Positions 33,151-45,700 of a DNA stretch of 64,000 nucleotides are shown piece by piece; within the stretch, counting starts at the first letter, position 1, and each line of letters begins with the position of its first letter. A program made the translations under genes and the position numbers. Source of the DNA: Metridium senile (taxonomy: Eukaryota > Cnidaria > Anthozoa > Actiniaria > Metridiidae). The notes under the pieces were generated by a model that was given only the letters and a program-made list of their open reading frames with translations, made no database searches and was not told where the DNA came from. Location of the stretch: NCBI GenBank assembly GCA_949775045.1, contig OX459110.1:13994452-14058451 (forward strand), written 5' to 3'.

Positions 33151-33630
33151 CGAAAACCCTTTTTTAATTTAATATTTATAATAGACTCTAAAATATTCCA
33201 CTTCTTTATATATACACAATAGGCTATCTCGATCACATGTTCTATTAGAACTCTGATGCAAGCCTCTTTTATTTCGGGATCAATCAGATGCCGTCTTTCC
33301 CATTTTCGTACCCAGACTCTATTGATTTTCAATTTGCTATCGCAAATTTCAAATGAGTGGGGACTGGGTACAATAATGCGTTTTTCAAAGGTGTAATTAC
33401 GTCATGAGAGAAGGAATTCGTTCCATAACTTTCTGCTCTTTAAATATCGAACAAATTTGCTAGGGGAGGGGAGGTTAAAATTTATTTGGTCCTATGGTAC
33501 CAGTTTAACTTATCAATATTACAAAAGTTATTACCAGACCTCAGCTCGTGTCATCTTGGCGTGTTAATCAAAGAGGACTGGTACCCACTCTACTCACTGC
33601 ATTCAATCAAAGTCTGTTTGATAAAAGCTG
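33151..33630. other. FAM149B 3' flank
   Basis: No clear poly(A) hexamer was assigned and no gene was seen. Confidence 0.5.
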
Positions 33631-33631
33631 T

Positions 33632-33803
33632 ACTTCAAGTAAGCTTGAACACATAGCTCAACAATGAAGAATTTCCCGCGCGTTCGTGGGCGCGCAGACA
33701 GCATTTCTAGTACACTTTTACAGCTGCTTTGCATTGAAGCGCTATTAACTGCGCGAGCAGAAAATTCTTAGTTGTTGAGCTACGTACGCGGGCTTGCTTG
33801 AGG
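33632..33803. mobile_element. Inverted-repeat MITE
   Basis: Arms around ATAGCTCAACAATGAAGAATT and AAAATTCTTAGTTGTTGAGC, with GC-rich inner parts (CGCGCGTTCGTGGGCGCGC), face each other. Noncoding, intergenic. Confidence 0.75.
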
Positions 33804-33864
33804 AACCCAAATATTATTTTTCCCATTGTGATATTTGACGATAGTTTTCAAGATTTGCAACTAG

Positions 33865-34082
33865 ATAGTCCCCTTCACAGTTCACTGCGCCATCTTGAAA
33901 GGTAGCCGGGCCTTTGCATCAAAGCAAGACGAACGTTGAGCTTGCACTGATAGACACGTTTTAACACTACGCGGGACAATTATTTACGTGTCTCTATCAT
34001 TGCAAGCTCAACGTTCGTCTCGCTTCGATTCAAAGGCCCGGCTGCGTTTCAAGGTGGTGCAGGGAACTGTGCAGGGGACTAT
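33865..34082. mobile_element. Fold-back MITE ATAGTCCCCTTCACAG, copy 1
   Basis: ATAGTCCCC...TTGAAAGGTAGCCGGGCC on the left is mirrored at the right end, and the GACGAACGTTGAGCTTGCA block is repeated inverted. A second, interrupted copy lies at 42233-42605. Confidence 0.9.
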
Positions 34083-34683
34083 TAGTACTTCATAGGTACA
34101 GCTAGAACAATCATATTTCTATTACATTGCTTGTCTATTAGGCTTACCTCACTGCTATAATATATTCCATTCGATTCCGTCTATATAGCTAATCTCAAGA
34201 AGGTTGGCTAGTTTTGTAAAGTATATCTGTCACGTGACCTTGTATGTAGTGCAACTTAGAAAACCGGTTATATCGTGTCTTTGAAGAATATTCTTAATAC
34301 AATTTGTCTCTCCTTTTATGTTGTTCTATTGTTTCGTAATACATTGATATAAAAGTATATTTCAATCCGCCAACCTTTTTGAGATCGGCTATAAATGACC
34401 CACCATGCAATCACATAAACAGCTGTCCAGCGGTTTACTAATTTTGATCCCAGTTCCAGAATGAGCCTCGGAAATGATTGGTCATAGGGGAGTGGGATCG
34501 AAATGTACTATTGCATTTTGGGCTGATTTTTCTAGCTAAATGATATAAGTGAGTTTCTATTATAAAAATAGGTTCGATTAAAAGGGAGATACACCAATAA
34601 ATATTTTATATTATGACTCAGTCATGATTATTCTTATGTTTGTATAGTTTCTTTCTTTAATTAATTTGTTTTTTTTTTCAATG

Positions 34684-34760
34684 TGACGTCACATGACCTT
34701 ATTTGTAAAATGCGCGCGAAATTTAAGTTCAGCGGCCGCGTTTAGCGAAGCATTCCGCCG
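34684..34760 (+). promoter_or_regulatory. CRE and CpG-rich promoter-like patch
   Basis: A perfect TGACGTCA at 34684-34691 is followed by a CpG-rich stretch (TGCGCGCGAAA, CAGCGGCCGCG) in otherwise AT-rich DNA, about 115 bp upstream of the small gene's start at 34804. The same CRE palindrome stands 56 bp upstream of CIAO3. The promoter role is inferred. Confidence 0.5.
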
Positions 34761-34803
34761 AAAAAAAATGGCTGAACTTATCTTTCTCAAAAATGATTAA
34801 AAC

Positions 34804-36495
34804 ATGGGGGAAAAGGAACCGGTAAGTACTTGAAATGATAAAATATCTTTTTTAAAAGTTTGTTCTTTCATTTTAGCATGTAAAGATGCATTAATTTTGA
34901 TTTGACAGCATTCAAAACGAGGGAATTTGATGGCCACAAGAAACATTTCACAATTAAAGGAAATCGGGCGAATTCGAAACCAGGTTTATAGCTCAAAATA
35001 AATTAAACATAACCCAACAACATATATAATGAAATGATCAATCTCTATATTATTTGGTTTTGTATTTAAGTTAACATTTTGGTTTATTTTGTTATTCTTT
35101 TCGCTTGTGTCAATACAATCATATTTACATGAAATATGCTCGTCTGCTTCGTCGTAAATCATTGCATAATTTGTTGCTTTTTATTAACTGTTTTACTACA
35201 TTTGTTAAGAGGGAAAACAAATAGTGTTAGTAGAATATTTGTTGTTATTATAACTTTGCTTTGTATTTTATATACGTTTTGAACGTCGGAATTTGGGGTA
35301 TTTTGAGAACATCTATAGTTTTTCGTATTTAAAAAGTGCAAACAATAAAGGCCATAAAACGCATGAATGATTCCTTCAGGACATGTGAGCAATTTCTCAT
35401 TTTATTCTGTAATTATCGTCATTATTCTACTAATTGATAAGTCAAGATTTATTTAGGAATAGACGAAAGTTTTAATAGTATTACAATATAATTTCTGCTA
35501 ATAGTTTCTCACAAATTATGAGTTATATATTAAAATTGCAACATAATTTTACAATTCAATCAGTAAAATTTAATATTCTTAAATTTATGTCTTGAATGAC
35601 TTATATTTAATTATTTATAGATTTGTACACAAAACTTTATAGTGTTAGTTTTGTATAGCCTTTTGAGGCATAATTGTGTCTCTTAATTTTGGTGAATAAC
35701 TTCCTAGCATTTTTCAATTTTTAACATAAAACAATGTGAATGTCAATTCAATTTAGCTAAATTTCATCTCGTTTTATCTCAACTTGATTTATTAAAGCTA
35801 TTATTATTGTGTAATATCATTTTTTCCCCCAGTTTTTTAATCGGAAGTTTTGATTGGGAAGGGAAAGGGGTAGGGATATCTTCCCCACCCCCACCCCGTT
35901 AAATCAAGTTTTGTTCGAAAATTGATTTTTACAAATCTTGTCTCTCACAATATGGGAAACTCTTACCAAAGTTTATCAATTGGATCACTTATTTAGTTGC
36001 AGAATATGAATGAAAATATCTATATTTATTGTTTTATGAAGAAATTTGATTTTCCTATAATTGATATATGCTGTTCTTTTAGCAAGGTAAAAGTACATGG
36101 GATATGTTACTGAAGGACAGGACGCAAATCTCTTTGAGGTAAGACTACAGTTTCTATAGATAAATGGATTATATGTTTGTTTACGGGGTTCCTGTGTTAG
36201 GCCACAGGTAACCCAAAGTGTTTCTACTTTTTCATTCAGTTGATTAATTTTTTCAAACAAACTCCTTAATAACCGGGGTTCCTGTGTTGGACCACAGGGA
36301 ACCCAAAGTGTTTCCACTTTTTCATTCAGTTTCTTTTTTTTTCAAACGAGCCCAACCTATATTTTGGGTGCGTATTCGCTCATTTTGGAATCAGACGCAC
36401 ACACGTCAGTTATGTCTTCCGATCCATCAAGTTATGAACATCTGCTTTCATATATCACTTGTGAAAGAATTGCATTTTCCAGTTTAATTGATTAG
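34804..36495 (+). CDS. Predicted small protein, 53 aa, four exons, unknown function
   Basis: Exons 34804-34821, 34909-34983, 36083-36138 and 36483-36495 join with matching phases (0, 0, 2). They give MGEKEP, then HSKRGNLMATRNISQLKEIG, then RIRNQ, then QGKSTWDMLLKDRTQISL, then a short SLID end. Donors are GTAAGT, GTTTAT and GTAAGA; acceptors follow pyrimidine runs (TTTTGATTTGACAG, CTGTTCTTTTAG, GCATTTTCCAG). The protein is basic, without signal peptide or membrane span, and matches no family I recognise. Support comes from clean splice phases, the promoter-like patch upstream and an AATAAA downstream. The last exon (13 nt) is the weakest part; another 3' exon could extend the protein. A short upstream frame (34769-34801) precedes the start. 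Confidence 0.45.
36184..36355. repeat. Tandem duplication of about 90 bp in the small gene's last intron
   Basis: Two units begin GGGGTTCCTGTGTT, contain CCCAAAGTGTTTC and TTTTTCATTCAGTT, and differ at a few positions (36184-36273 and 36274-36355). Confidence 0.85.
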
Positions 36496-36700
36496 TTCCT
36501 TGTTTATAATCTTGTTTTAGTTCAACTATTGTCGACGTCTTTAGAACTTACCAATAAAGTATAATCTTGTATAACGATGTGATCGATCGTTAAGTTCAGG
36601 AATTTTTAATTACTTGGATCAACTATTCTGGTGCAAACATTGTTTTGATGTCTCCGTTGAAAATCACCTTTTATGATAGGATAATCCTGTTTTTAATGTA

Positions 36701-36706
36701 TTTATT
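36701..36706 (-). terminator. Candidate poly(A) signal of the GPCR gene
   Basis: AATAAA on the minus strand about 45 nt after the GPCR stop codon. It lies about 30 bp from the opposite-strand AATAAA of the small gene. Confidence 0.5.
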
Positions 36707-36732
36707 GTATTCCTGCGATTATCATGATCCGA

Positions 36733-36738
36733 AATAAA
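36733..36738 (+). terminator. Candidate poly(A) signal of the small plus-strand gene
   Basis: AATAAA lies about 240 bp after the predicted stop at 36495. It falls just outside the opposing GPCR coding end (36749). Confidence 0.4.
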
Positions 36739-36748
36739 TCGTTTTAAT

Positions 36749-39700
36749 TTACACGTCTGATTCATGTTCTGAAATACATTTCTCCATTTCTCCATCGTCT
36801 TTATTAGTCAAAGACCTACTTGTCTCATTCATATTATTACCATTTAGTTCCTGTTTCTGATCATTACAAATGCATTTCAAATCGTCCGTAACAAGTCTTG
36901 CGTTCTCTCCATTAGCAGTCGATAATTTCTCCATTGGTTGCGAATATCTGACAGTCGTTTTACTATAATGTGATCTAGGATCGTCCATGGATGTATCGCA
37001 TCCAAGATACTTGCCCGCGTTGATTTTCCCGCAAGTTAAGATGCGTGCGAATTCTCTTCTGTAATTAAGATTGAATACAGCGTAGATGATTGGATTAAAC
37101 GAGCTATTAGCTATAGTCAAATATAGTGCAAAAATCACAGAATAGAACTTTGCTTGATCGATATTTTCAGGATCTGAGAATATGAATACCACATGGAAGG
37201 GAAGCCAAGACAGTGCAAATACGACAACCACCATTATAAGCATTCTTACCACACTGATCCTTGCTCTGTGTGCACCTATCAACAACAAAAGAATAGTTAG
37301 AGATGTGCACTGTTTGACAATAGTTCTATAAGATGCTGTCTTAAAGCTACCATAGCACCAACTACTCACAATGTTAAAATAGAGACAAAACGTAGAGGGG
37401 ACATAGTGACATATAGTTCTATAAGATACACGGGCTGTCTTATAAATCTACCATATAGCACCAACTTCTCACAATGTTAAAATAGAGACAAAACGTAGAG
37501 GGGACATATAGTTCTATAAGATGCTGTCTTAAAGCTACCATAGCACCAACTACTCACAATGTTAAGATAGCAACAAAACGTACTAGAAGGGGACATGGTA
37601 TACAACTGTATACTTTGAGCTGAGAAGAATGTTTATCAAAATATATATGTTCATTGATATAAGTTTGGTACGTATTTTAAATCACTTCTGCGAAGCATGA
37701 GACTAGGTAAAATTTCAAACAAACCCGTAACACACTTGCGCCTTCAATACCCCATCCCCCTTTGTACGTATGCCTCAGTCACACCCTCCCCTCCCCTCCA
37801 ACTATCAGTCTAACCATCTAAGCCATTACGTATATTTAGGTGGTTTTGAGAACTTGATTAATGAACTGTCATTTTGTGGAGTGATGTGATTATTCTAGAT
37901 ATTGACTGATTATTCAGTGCTTTCATAGTTAAATTACAGTACTCGTGTAGACCAACGGGGTGAATAACTACCGATATATCATAGTTAAACGAAATAGCAT
38001 GTAAACTTGACCACCACGATGCTATTAAGGGTAACTAATCTTGCATGTTTTAAGCGATATGACTGTTTTTATAGAATATTGTTTTTGACAGTGCACTTCA
38101 TCGATAAAGATGAAAATTTGACGTTTTTATGCCTTTAGCGGGTAGTTTTTATCTTGATTGGCTTACCGGAGATCGGACTAAAATACATTATAAAACAACT
38201 ATTAGAAATCACACACTCTGATTTGTTGAGGCGCGTGCTTTATGAGAGCACATAGCACGCGAGTTTGCATGTTGATCAATTTGTATATTATAAAAGAAAT
38301 AGAAAACTTACTTTCTGTGCTGTATGCAGTTATAAAGCACTTGGGGATTGTCAGAACATGAGAGAAGTGTTGAGAAGCACTCTGTTTCGCGTCGTGCTTC
38401 TCTTAACACTTCTCTCGTGTTCTGACATCCCCGCTTGAGCAGGACAAGCTTTATATTAACTGCACACAGCACGCGCAGCACACAGCTTCATTTTTGTCGC
38501 ACTCATTTGTATTACTTTTTATTAGAATGATAGATCAATTAACTCAAGCATTCATTCTTTAATTTCTACTTGGATATGACAAATCTTGATAAATGGGAAT
38601 TGATTTATGGCCGAATCAACTGAAGTACTTCTTCATTTTTTCTTGCACAGATTATAGCAGATTAAATTAGAATAATTACCTGAGTCATTTCATTATTGAT
38701 TTTTACTCTTAGTTTGATTTATTATAATAAGTGGATAATATGATGAACCACGTCGGTCATGTGCACAATTGATTAGGAACATTTAAGCACGAATATACGC
38801 CCGGTGCCTACGTGAAGACTATTATTATCAGTGATAGCAGGCCCGTTAAAATGTAATCTGGGATATTGAAAAAAAAAAAAGAGATTAAGAATATATAGAT
38901 AATTTCCTCAACTATGTATAAAATGAATGAGATTAGATCATGTTTTGCACGACTGCTAAAATTGAACAATCGAGGTATTTTATCTGATCTATTTTATCAT
39001 CTATATCTCTTTCAGTTTTACAGTGGTACTTCTATTAAGCGGTCACCCATTAAGCGGTCACCCTCTATTAGGCGGCCACAATAAAAAGTCCCAAATCTAT
39101 TCCTATTCCTATTCTATACCTCTATTCATCAGCCAACCTCTATTAAGCGGTCACCCATTAAGTGGTCACCCTCTATTAGGCGGCCACAATAAAAAGTCCC
39201 AAATCTATTCCTATTCCTATTCTATACCTCTATTCATCAGCCAACCTCTATTAAGCGGTCACCCATTAAGCGGTCACCCTCTATTAGGCGGCCACAATAA
39301 AAAGTTCCAAATCTATTCCTATTATAGTATTATTATTCATTCAATCATGCATATATTCATTCATTTTATTTAATTCATTCATTCATTTGAAACTACTCAC
39401 TTCTCGGACTGCAAGTTTATAAGCCACTACTCGGACTGCAAGTATTACATCTTTTTTCATTGATCAGTCCCAGAACGAATAAAAACTTAGAGATTCGTTT
39501 CTTACATATAGATATATTTAATAATTGTCCATCGAATGATTTCTGAATCTGTTGACTATTAAAAAGAATCAGACTTAATAATAATATAATAGACTTTGCA
39601 TTTATTAAAATATCATGAAGCTTTCTGTTCAATTTTATACAAGCATGTTCGTTTTTTCTCAGATATTGCTTTTTAACTTCCATTAAATATTGAGTGCACA

Positions 39701-42700
39701 ATATCCAGGAGCAAAAGACAATATAAGTCGATTGCTAACTGGTAAAAAACGATAAAAGTTCTTATATTCAGTTCTTATCGCATCCCAAAACGTTTGCTTC
39801 AGTCATTGATATTGAACACAAAACTCCATTCTCAACACGACAAGTTTTAGAGCCTTTCCGGTAGTATGGTCCATCCAAGTTGTTAAGGTGGCTCGCAGTA
39901 GTTTTATTTCATGGTCATACTTCTCTTTGTTAAACATAAATAGAAACTAGCGAGTAAACTAGTATAGGCTGCGTCGGTGTTTGATATAAACGATAGGTAA
40001 TAGAATGAAATGTGTAACACCGTAAAAAATAGAAATAGAAACTAGCGAGTAAACTAGTATAGGCTGCGTCGGTGTTTGATATAAACGATAGGTAATAGAA
40101 TGAAATTTGTAACACCGTAAAAAATAGAAATAGAAACTAGCGAGTAAACTAGTATAGGCTGCGTCGGTGTTTGATATAAACGATATGTAATAGAATGAAA
40201 TTTGTAACACCGTAAAAAATAGAAACTAGCGAGTAAACTAGTATAGTCTGCGTCGGTGTTTGATATAAACGATAGGTAATAGAATGAAATTTGTAACATT
40301 GTTAAAAATGGTGACTTAACTTTACTGACGTTTCGAGTTTTAGCCCTTCGTCGGAGTATATGTAATATCATGCTCTAGCTCAATAAATCTAATTTTTTTA
40401 ATAGATATTAGGCTTGCATGGATGAAAGTTTTGAACAATGCTCTTTGTTAAATTATCTTAGTCCGATTTTCTATAGTAACGATAACATATTTCCCCCCTT
40501 TTTTACTCCGACGAAGGGCTAAAGCCTGAAACGTCAGTAAGGTTCAGTAAACGGTGTTAGAAATTTCATTCTATTACTTATCGTTTATATATCAAACACC
40601 GACGCAGCCTATACTAGTTTACTCGTTTGTCTCTATTTATATTTTTATTGGACAATTTTTTGAAATATTTTTCTAGTTTGGGCTACCGGCCTGCGAAAAG
40701 GGAACAGCTTGGTTATAATCTACACGGGTTAGTGCACTAAGTAGGAAAGGTTCATCTGTTCGTTTTATAATAAATCCCCGAAACATACAAAACACGCGTG
40801 CACTTTTACTTATGCCATTTGCTGTTATTTGTCTTTTTAAGGCATTTATATTGTGCATTAACGCACTAAAGCTTTTAAAGGCTTTTTAAAAACAGTCTTA
40901 CATTTATATCAAAGATGGAAATCTTGTATAATTACGATGAGTTTAACTACTAGAAGCAAAATAACCTTCAAATGCTTCCTGCTTTTAAAAACCTTCAACT
41001 GTCAGTTATAGAAGTGCACCCTCTAATGGGTAAATATCACTAATTACTCTCTGATCGATGCTTCCATCGATTTCTTAATTGAAACATTGTTCAATCTTGT
41101 TAAGAAAACAAATGGTTTGGCTACTTCCTCTACTTCTATTGGTTCAATAGAACCATGTAAGGGTCCTTAAGGGTACCACGCCCTTATGACCCCGCCCAAT
41201 TATTGTCAATAGTAATTATAGAAAGTGCTTGAGATATTTTTCCTCCGCTAAAAAAACAAAATTTCTCTTGTCATGTTAAAAAAGTACAGCTTTTATTATG
41301 CCTATACTAACGTCAACTAAAATATCTCTCATGTTTGAATCAAGATTGTAGTTACAACCCTTTTGATTTTGAGCGATTAATTAAAAATATTGTGTTTGAT
41401 AGCTTGGTTTCATTTTAACAAATAACATTTTGATATACTTGTATTATCCACTTGTCGTCAAACTACGGTAAAATCAAATTCGTTTCTTCGTGCAACGCAC
41501 TATACTGTTTGATTACATAATGTTTTCAAGATTTTTCCTTTTAGCTACATTGGTATATAGCCAGACACAAGTGTCCTACTACTTGGAATGACTCAGAGCT
41601 ACACTCACCGCCCTTATATTAAATATTTTTGCACACACTAAAAAGCTATTGCTTGCATAATTAATTTTTCAATATAATCCTTAGTTTTGAGCTATACTTT
41701 TCTTTGTGTGAAAACATTACCAAGCTTACAAAAGTATATCTGACTTCTGTCTATCTGATTGTTCAAATAATGCCAGTTTTAATTCGACTCTTTGCTTTTC
41801 CAATTTCACTACTGACCTGTCTACATCGAAAACAAGTGTACTTTGACAACGATCTTGCGCATTTTTTAGAAAACGTATTCCGTGCTAATTTCACCCGAAG
41901 TGAGATTTTTAATTTCCACTGATTCTATAATGTAAATCCCCCCTGTTAATCTCCAGTGTTCTTGACTCCTTAAGGCCCCTCTTAGTAGCCTCTAGGTTTG
42001 CGAGGATGCAATGTAATCTCATTTCCGATGGTGTACTTATGCACCTCTCAATTACACTCTACATGTAAAGATCATCAGTAGGTTTGTTCCGAAATACTTT
42101 AAAGACTTAGCAAAGTAAATACAACTGAACGCACTATTTGTACAGACTTGAATAACTGAACCGTAGACTTTACTTTACATCCGTCAGGACAAAATTGAAG
42201 AAAACGTTAAAACCTACTATCACTTTAATGGAATAGTCTTCTTCACAGTTCCCTGCGCCATCTTGAAAGGTAGCCGGGCCTTTGCATTGAAGCGAGACGA
42301 ACCGTTGAGCTTGCAATGATAGAGAAACGTGAATAATTGTCCCGTAGGGTGCTAAAAGGTCTCTATCATATACCGAATCGAAATATGGCGACCAATTTGA
42401 ATAACAATTGTTCTTGACTCACTAGCCTCTCATTCATGTGAAAACTCCATTGTATTCCATCATGAACACGAGGCTAGTCAGTCAAGAACAATAGCAGGTC
42501 GCGATATTTCGATTCGGTCTATTGCAAGCTCAACGTTCGTCTCGCTACAATGCAAAAGCCCGGGTACCTTTCAAGATGCCGCAGGGAACCGCGAAGGAGA
42601 CTATTAAACCACTGCACGTCCTACGAATTATTTACACAAAATAAGTTTCAGTAAACTATGTAAGTAAAGTCTGATGTTAATCAGTGACTAGGGTTTTGAC

Positions 42701-45700
42701 AACAGAAGTGAATGTCAAAACGTCGTAAAATTACCCTGCTATTGACGATTTTCTTGTTATTAAAACATAAATTAAACAAGAATATCTTTTTGAAGTAGAA
42801 AATGGATAAGCGTGGGACGATCCAATAACAAACGTTAACCAACGCACGAACCAGGAAATGTACAGGGTTAAGATGTTTCTTATTTAATTTTGATCTATTC
42901 CGTTCACATATATTGAAAATTATTAGCAATTTAAAGTGCACCTAATGCCCTTCATGATATTTTGCAAATCTGTTGTACATGAGGTGTGTAATAATTATAA
43001 GTGTACTTAATATTTCTTGATGTCGACCTCTCCTTTTTGAGATATGAACATTTAAAATCTGAAAATGCCACTTCATTTGCATTTTCAGATTTCAAATGTT
43101 TATATCTCAGAAAGGAGAGGTCGACATCAAGAAAAATTAAGTACACGTATTATACACCTCGTATACAACAGATTCGCAAAATATCATGAAGGGCATTAGG
43201 TGCACTTTAAGCAAAAAAATTTCAAACATTTGTAGAGATTCTATATTGTTCATATTCTCCATCGTGATTGGATAACTATGTTTTGGTGGCCATTGTACAG
43301 AATGAGGCGACACCCATCCGGGACATTAAATAGCCATCAAGAGCGACATTCAATGTTAAGGGTGAACCCACCAATTTACAAAGAAAACATGCAAAAATGG
43401 CCTAATGCGTCACTTAAAAACACGCTTTTCTTATAGAGTATTTATAAAATGTCAAAAGATATCATACGGCTTTTCTAGAACAAGGATTGAAGTATCATTT
43501 GCTTTAAAAATTAATTAAATTGGTTTAAATGAGTCCTACTACAATCAAATTTCAAGTTTTTTGTATATTTTTTAAACAAGAAAAGTAGAAAATGGATTAG
43601 CGTGGGACGATCCAATAACAAACGTTAACCAATACACGAACCAGGGAATGTAAAAAATACTAAAAAAGAAAGCTTTTGTGGCTAATTACTGTTAATTAAA
43701 ATTAATTCGAGATTTTTCCCCTTCCAATTAAGATTAATAGTTTCAAAAGGAAATATATAAAAACACAAATTAAAGCGATCGGTATATCCATCTAATTCGG
43801 ATTAGCTATGTTTAGAACAGAGTTAAGAAGTATTACATGTCAATTGAGCAAAATAATTCTTTGAAAAAAAATATTTTGTTAAACTCATCCAGCATGGTGG
43901 ATATGACGTCACGTGCAAACGAAGAATAGTACATGGTGCATGGCATTGAATATAATAATCATAATCATAATCATAATCGTTATTGAAGATACGATGACAT
44001 GAATCATTATTATTATTATCTTAGAAAACATTATAATCATCATCATCTATCTATAAGTAATCAATCGTCACTCTCGATGCGACTACTTCAAATCAAATTT
44101 TAAAATTATTATATATTTTTTTGATCAAGCAAAAACCTCTCACAGGGCTCTCAGAATTTAAGATGTTTCTTATTCAATCTTGATCTATTCAGCTCACATA
44201 TAATGAAAATTATTATCATTTAAGCAAAAAAATCAAACATTTGTAGAGATTCTATTGTTTATATTCTCGATCATGATTGGATAATTATATGTTTTAGTGG
44301 CCCCGGTTTCAGTAGTTGCACTGTAAACGTGCTTACTTACAGACTTGGTAGAGAGTGAACTCAAGTTATAAGTAATTGAAATGTTTTCGATGTGGTTAAA
44401 TTATCACAAATAAGTAATATATTTGCTGGTAATTTGTATTTAAACCTCACTAATAAATATATCTAGAAACTTGACGGTTCTTTTGAAAATCTTTCAAACT
44501 TGATAATCAAACAATATTAACCTTCTTAACCTTCTTAACAATATTGCATATTGTTGTTAATATATACATAATTTATCAGTTGCACAACACTAACAAAATT
44601 ACCCACAAATTCAGGAATATACCTCTTTCTGATATTTGAACAAAGAATCAAGCTGCAAATTTTGATATAGTACATTAACAAAAATGCTTATAAGTTCTGA
44701 CAGTAAAATATATGTTTCAAAAAAAGGTCGATGGTCTGATATCTGAGACAAAGTATCAAGCTTTTGATATACTAAATCTATTAGTCAGAATATGTAGTTT
44801 ATAGTAAAATCAGTCGAATATAGGCATGAATATAAGTTAATGCGATTTTTGTATTTAGCTAGATTCGAATTTCAGACATTTTTCAAACAGTTATATAATA
44901 TAAATAAATTTTTCATTTGCTAAATGTTTGAAAAACAGATACAAGCGATATCTTATCATAATATGAAAATCACTGCGGCTTTGAGGTGCGTTTTTCTTGT
45001 AAAACATAACAAGCTATTTTTGAGCTAAATGATTGGCCAGAAGCGATCACGTGGTGTAGAAATATGACATGATTTTAATTAACGAGCATGTTTCCCCTCT
45101 AGTGATTTCAATATAGTACAGCTTGATATAAGTATACTTTACATTTGAAATAATATATTTAAACAAATAAATAGTCTTTGAAATTGTAACTTTGTTGAAA
45201 TAGTACAAACGTCTTTTTTGTACTAAATGGATACAATTTATCGACAACCAATATAACACCAACCTCGAACGATATTACGATGTCCTAGTATATTGCCGCT
45301 TTATACAACTAATATTCCTACTTTCTTAGAACGTTTGATCAATACACAGGCCAAGTGCAGTAAATACGGTGTATAAATTCATCGGATTATCGTGCATATT
45401 TTAGTTTTTATTTTAATTTCTAGTTTAGTTTCGCTTTACACAACTAATATTCCTACTATCTTAGAACATTTGATCAATACACAGGCCACGTGCAGTAAAT
45501 ACGGTGTATAAATTCATCGGATTATCGTGCATATTTTATTTTTTATTTTAATTTCTAGTTTAGTGTCGCTTTACACAACTAATATTCCTACTATCGATCT
45601 TAGAACGTTTGATCAATACGCAGGCCACGTGCAGTAAATACGGTGTGTAAATTCATTGGATTATCGTGCATATTTTAGCTTAAGAAGCATTGGGAACAGG

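Noticed and set aside
39930..40371. Overlapping minus-strand frames repeating a Tyr/Ser/Leu peptide
   Set aside because: Translation of the 95-bp tandem array. The frames shift with the non-triplet unit and no conserved protein is implied.
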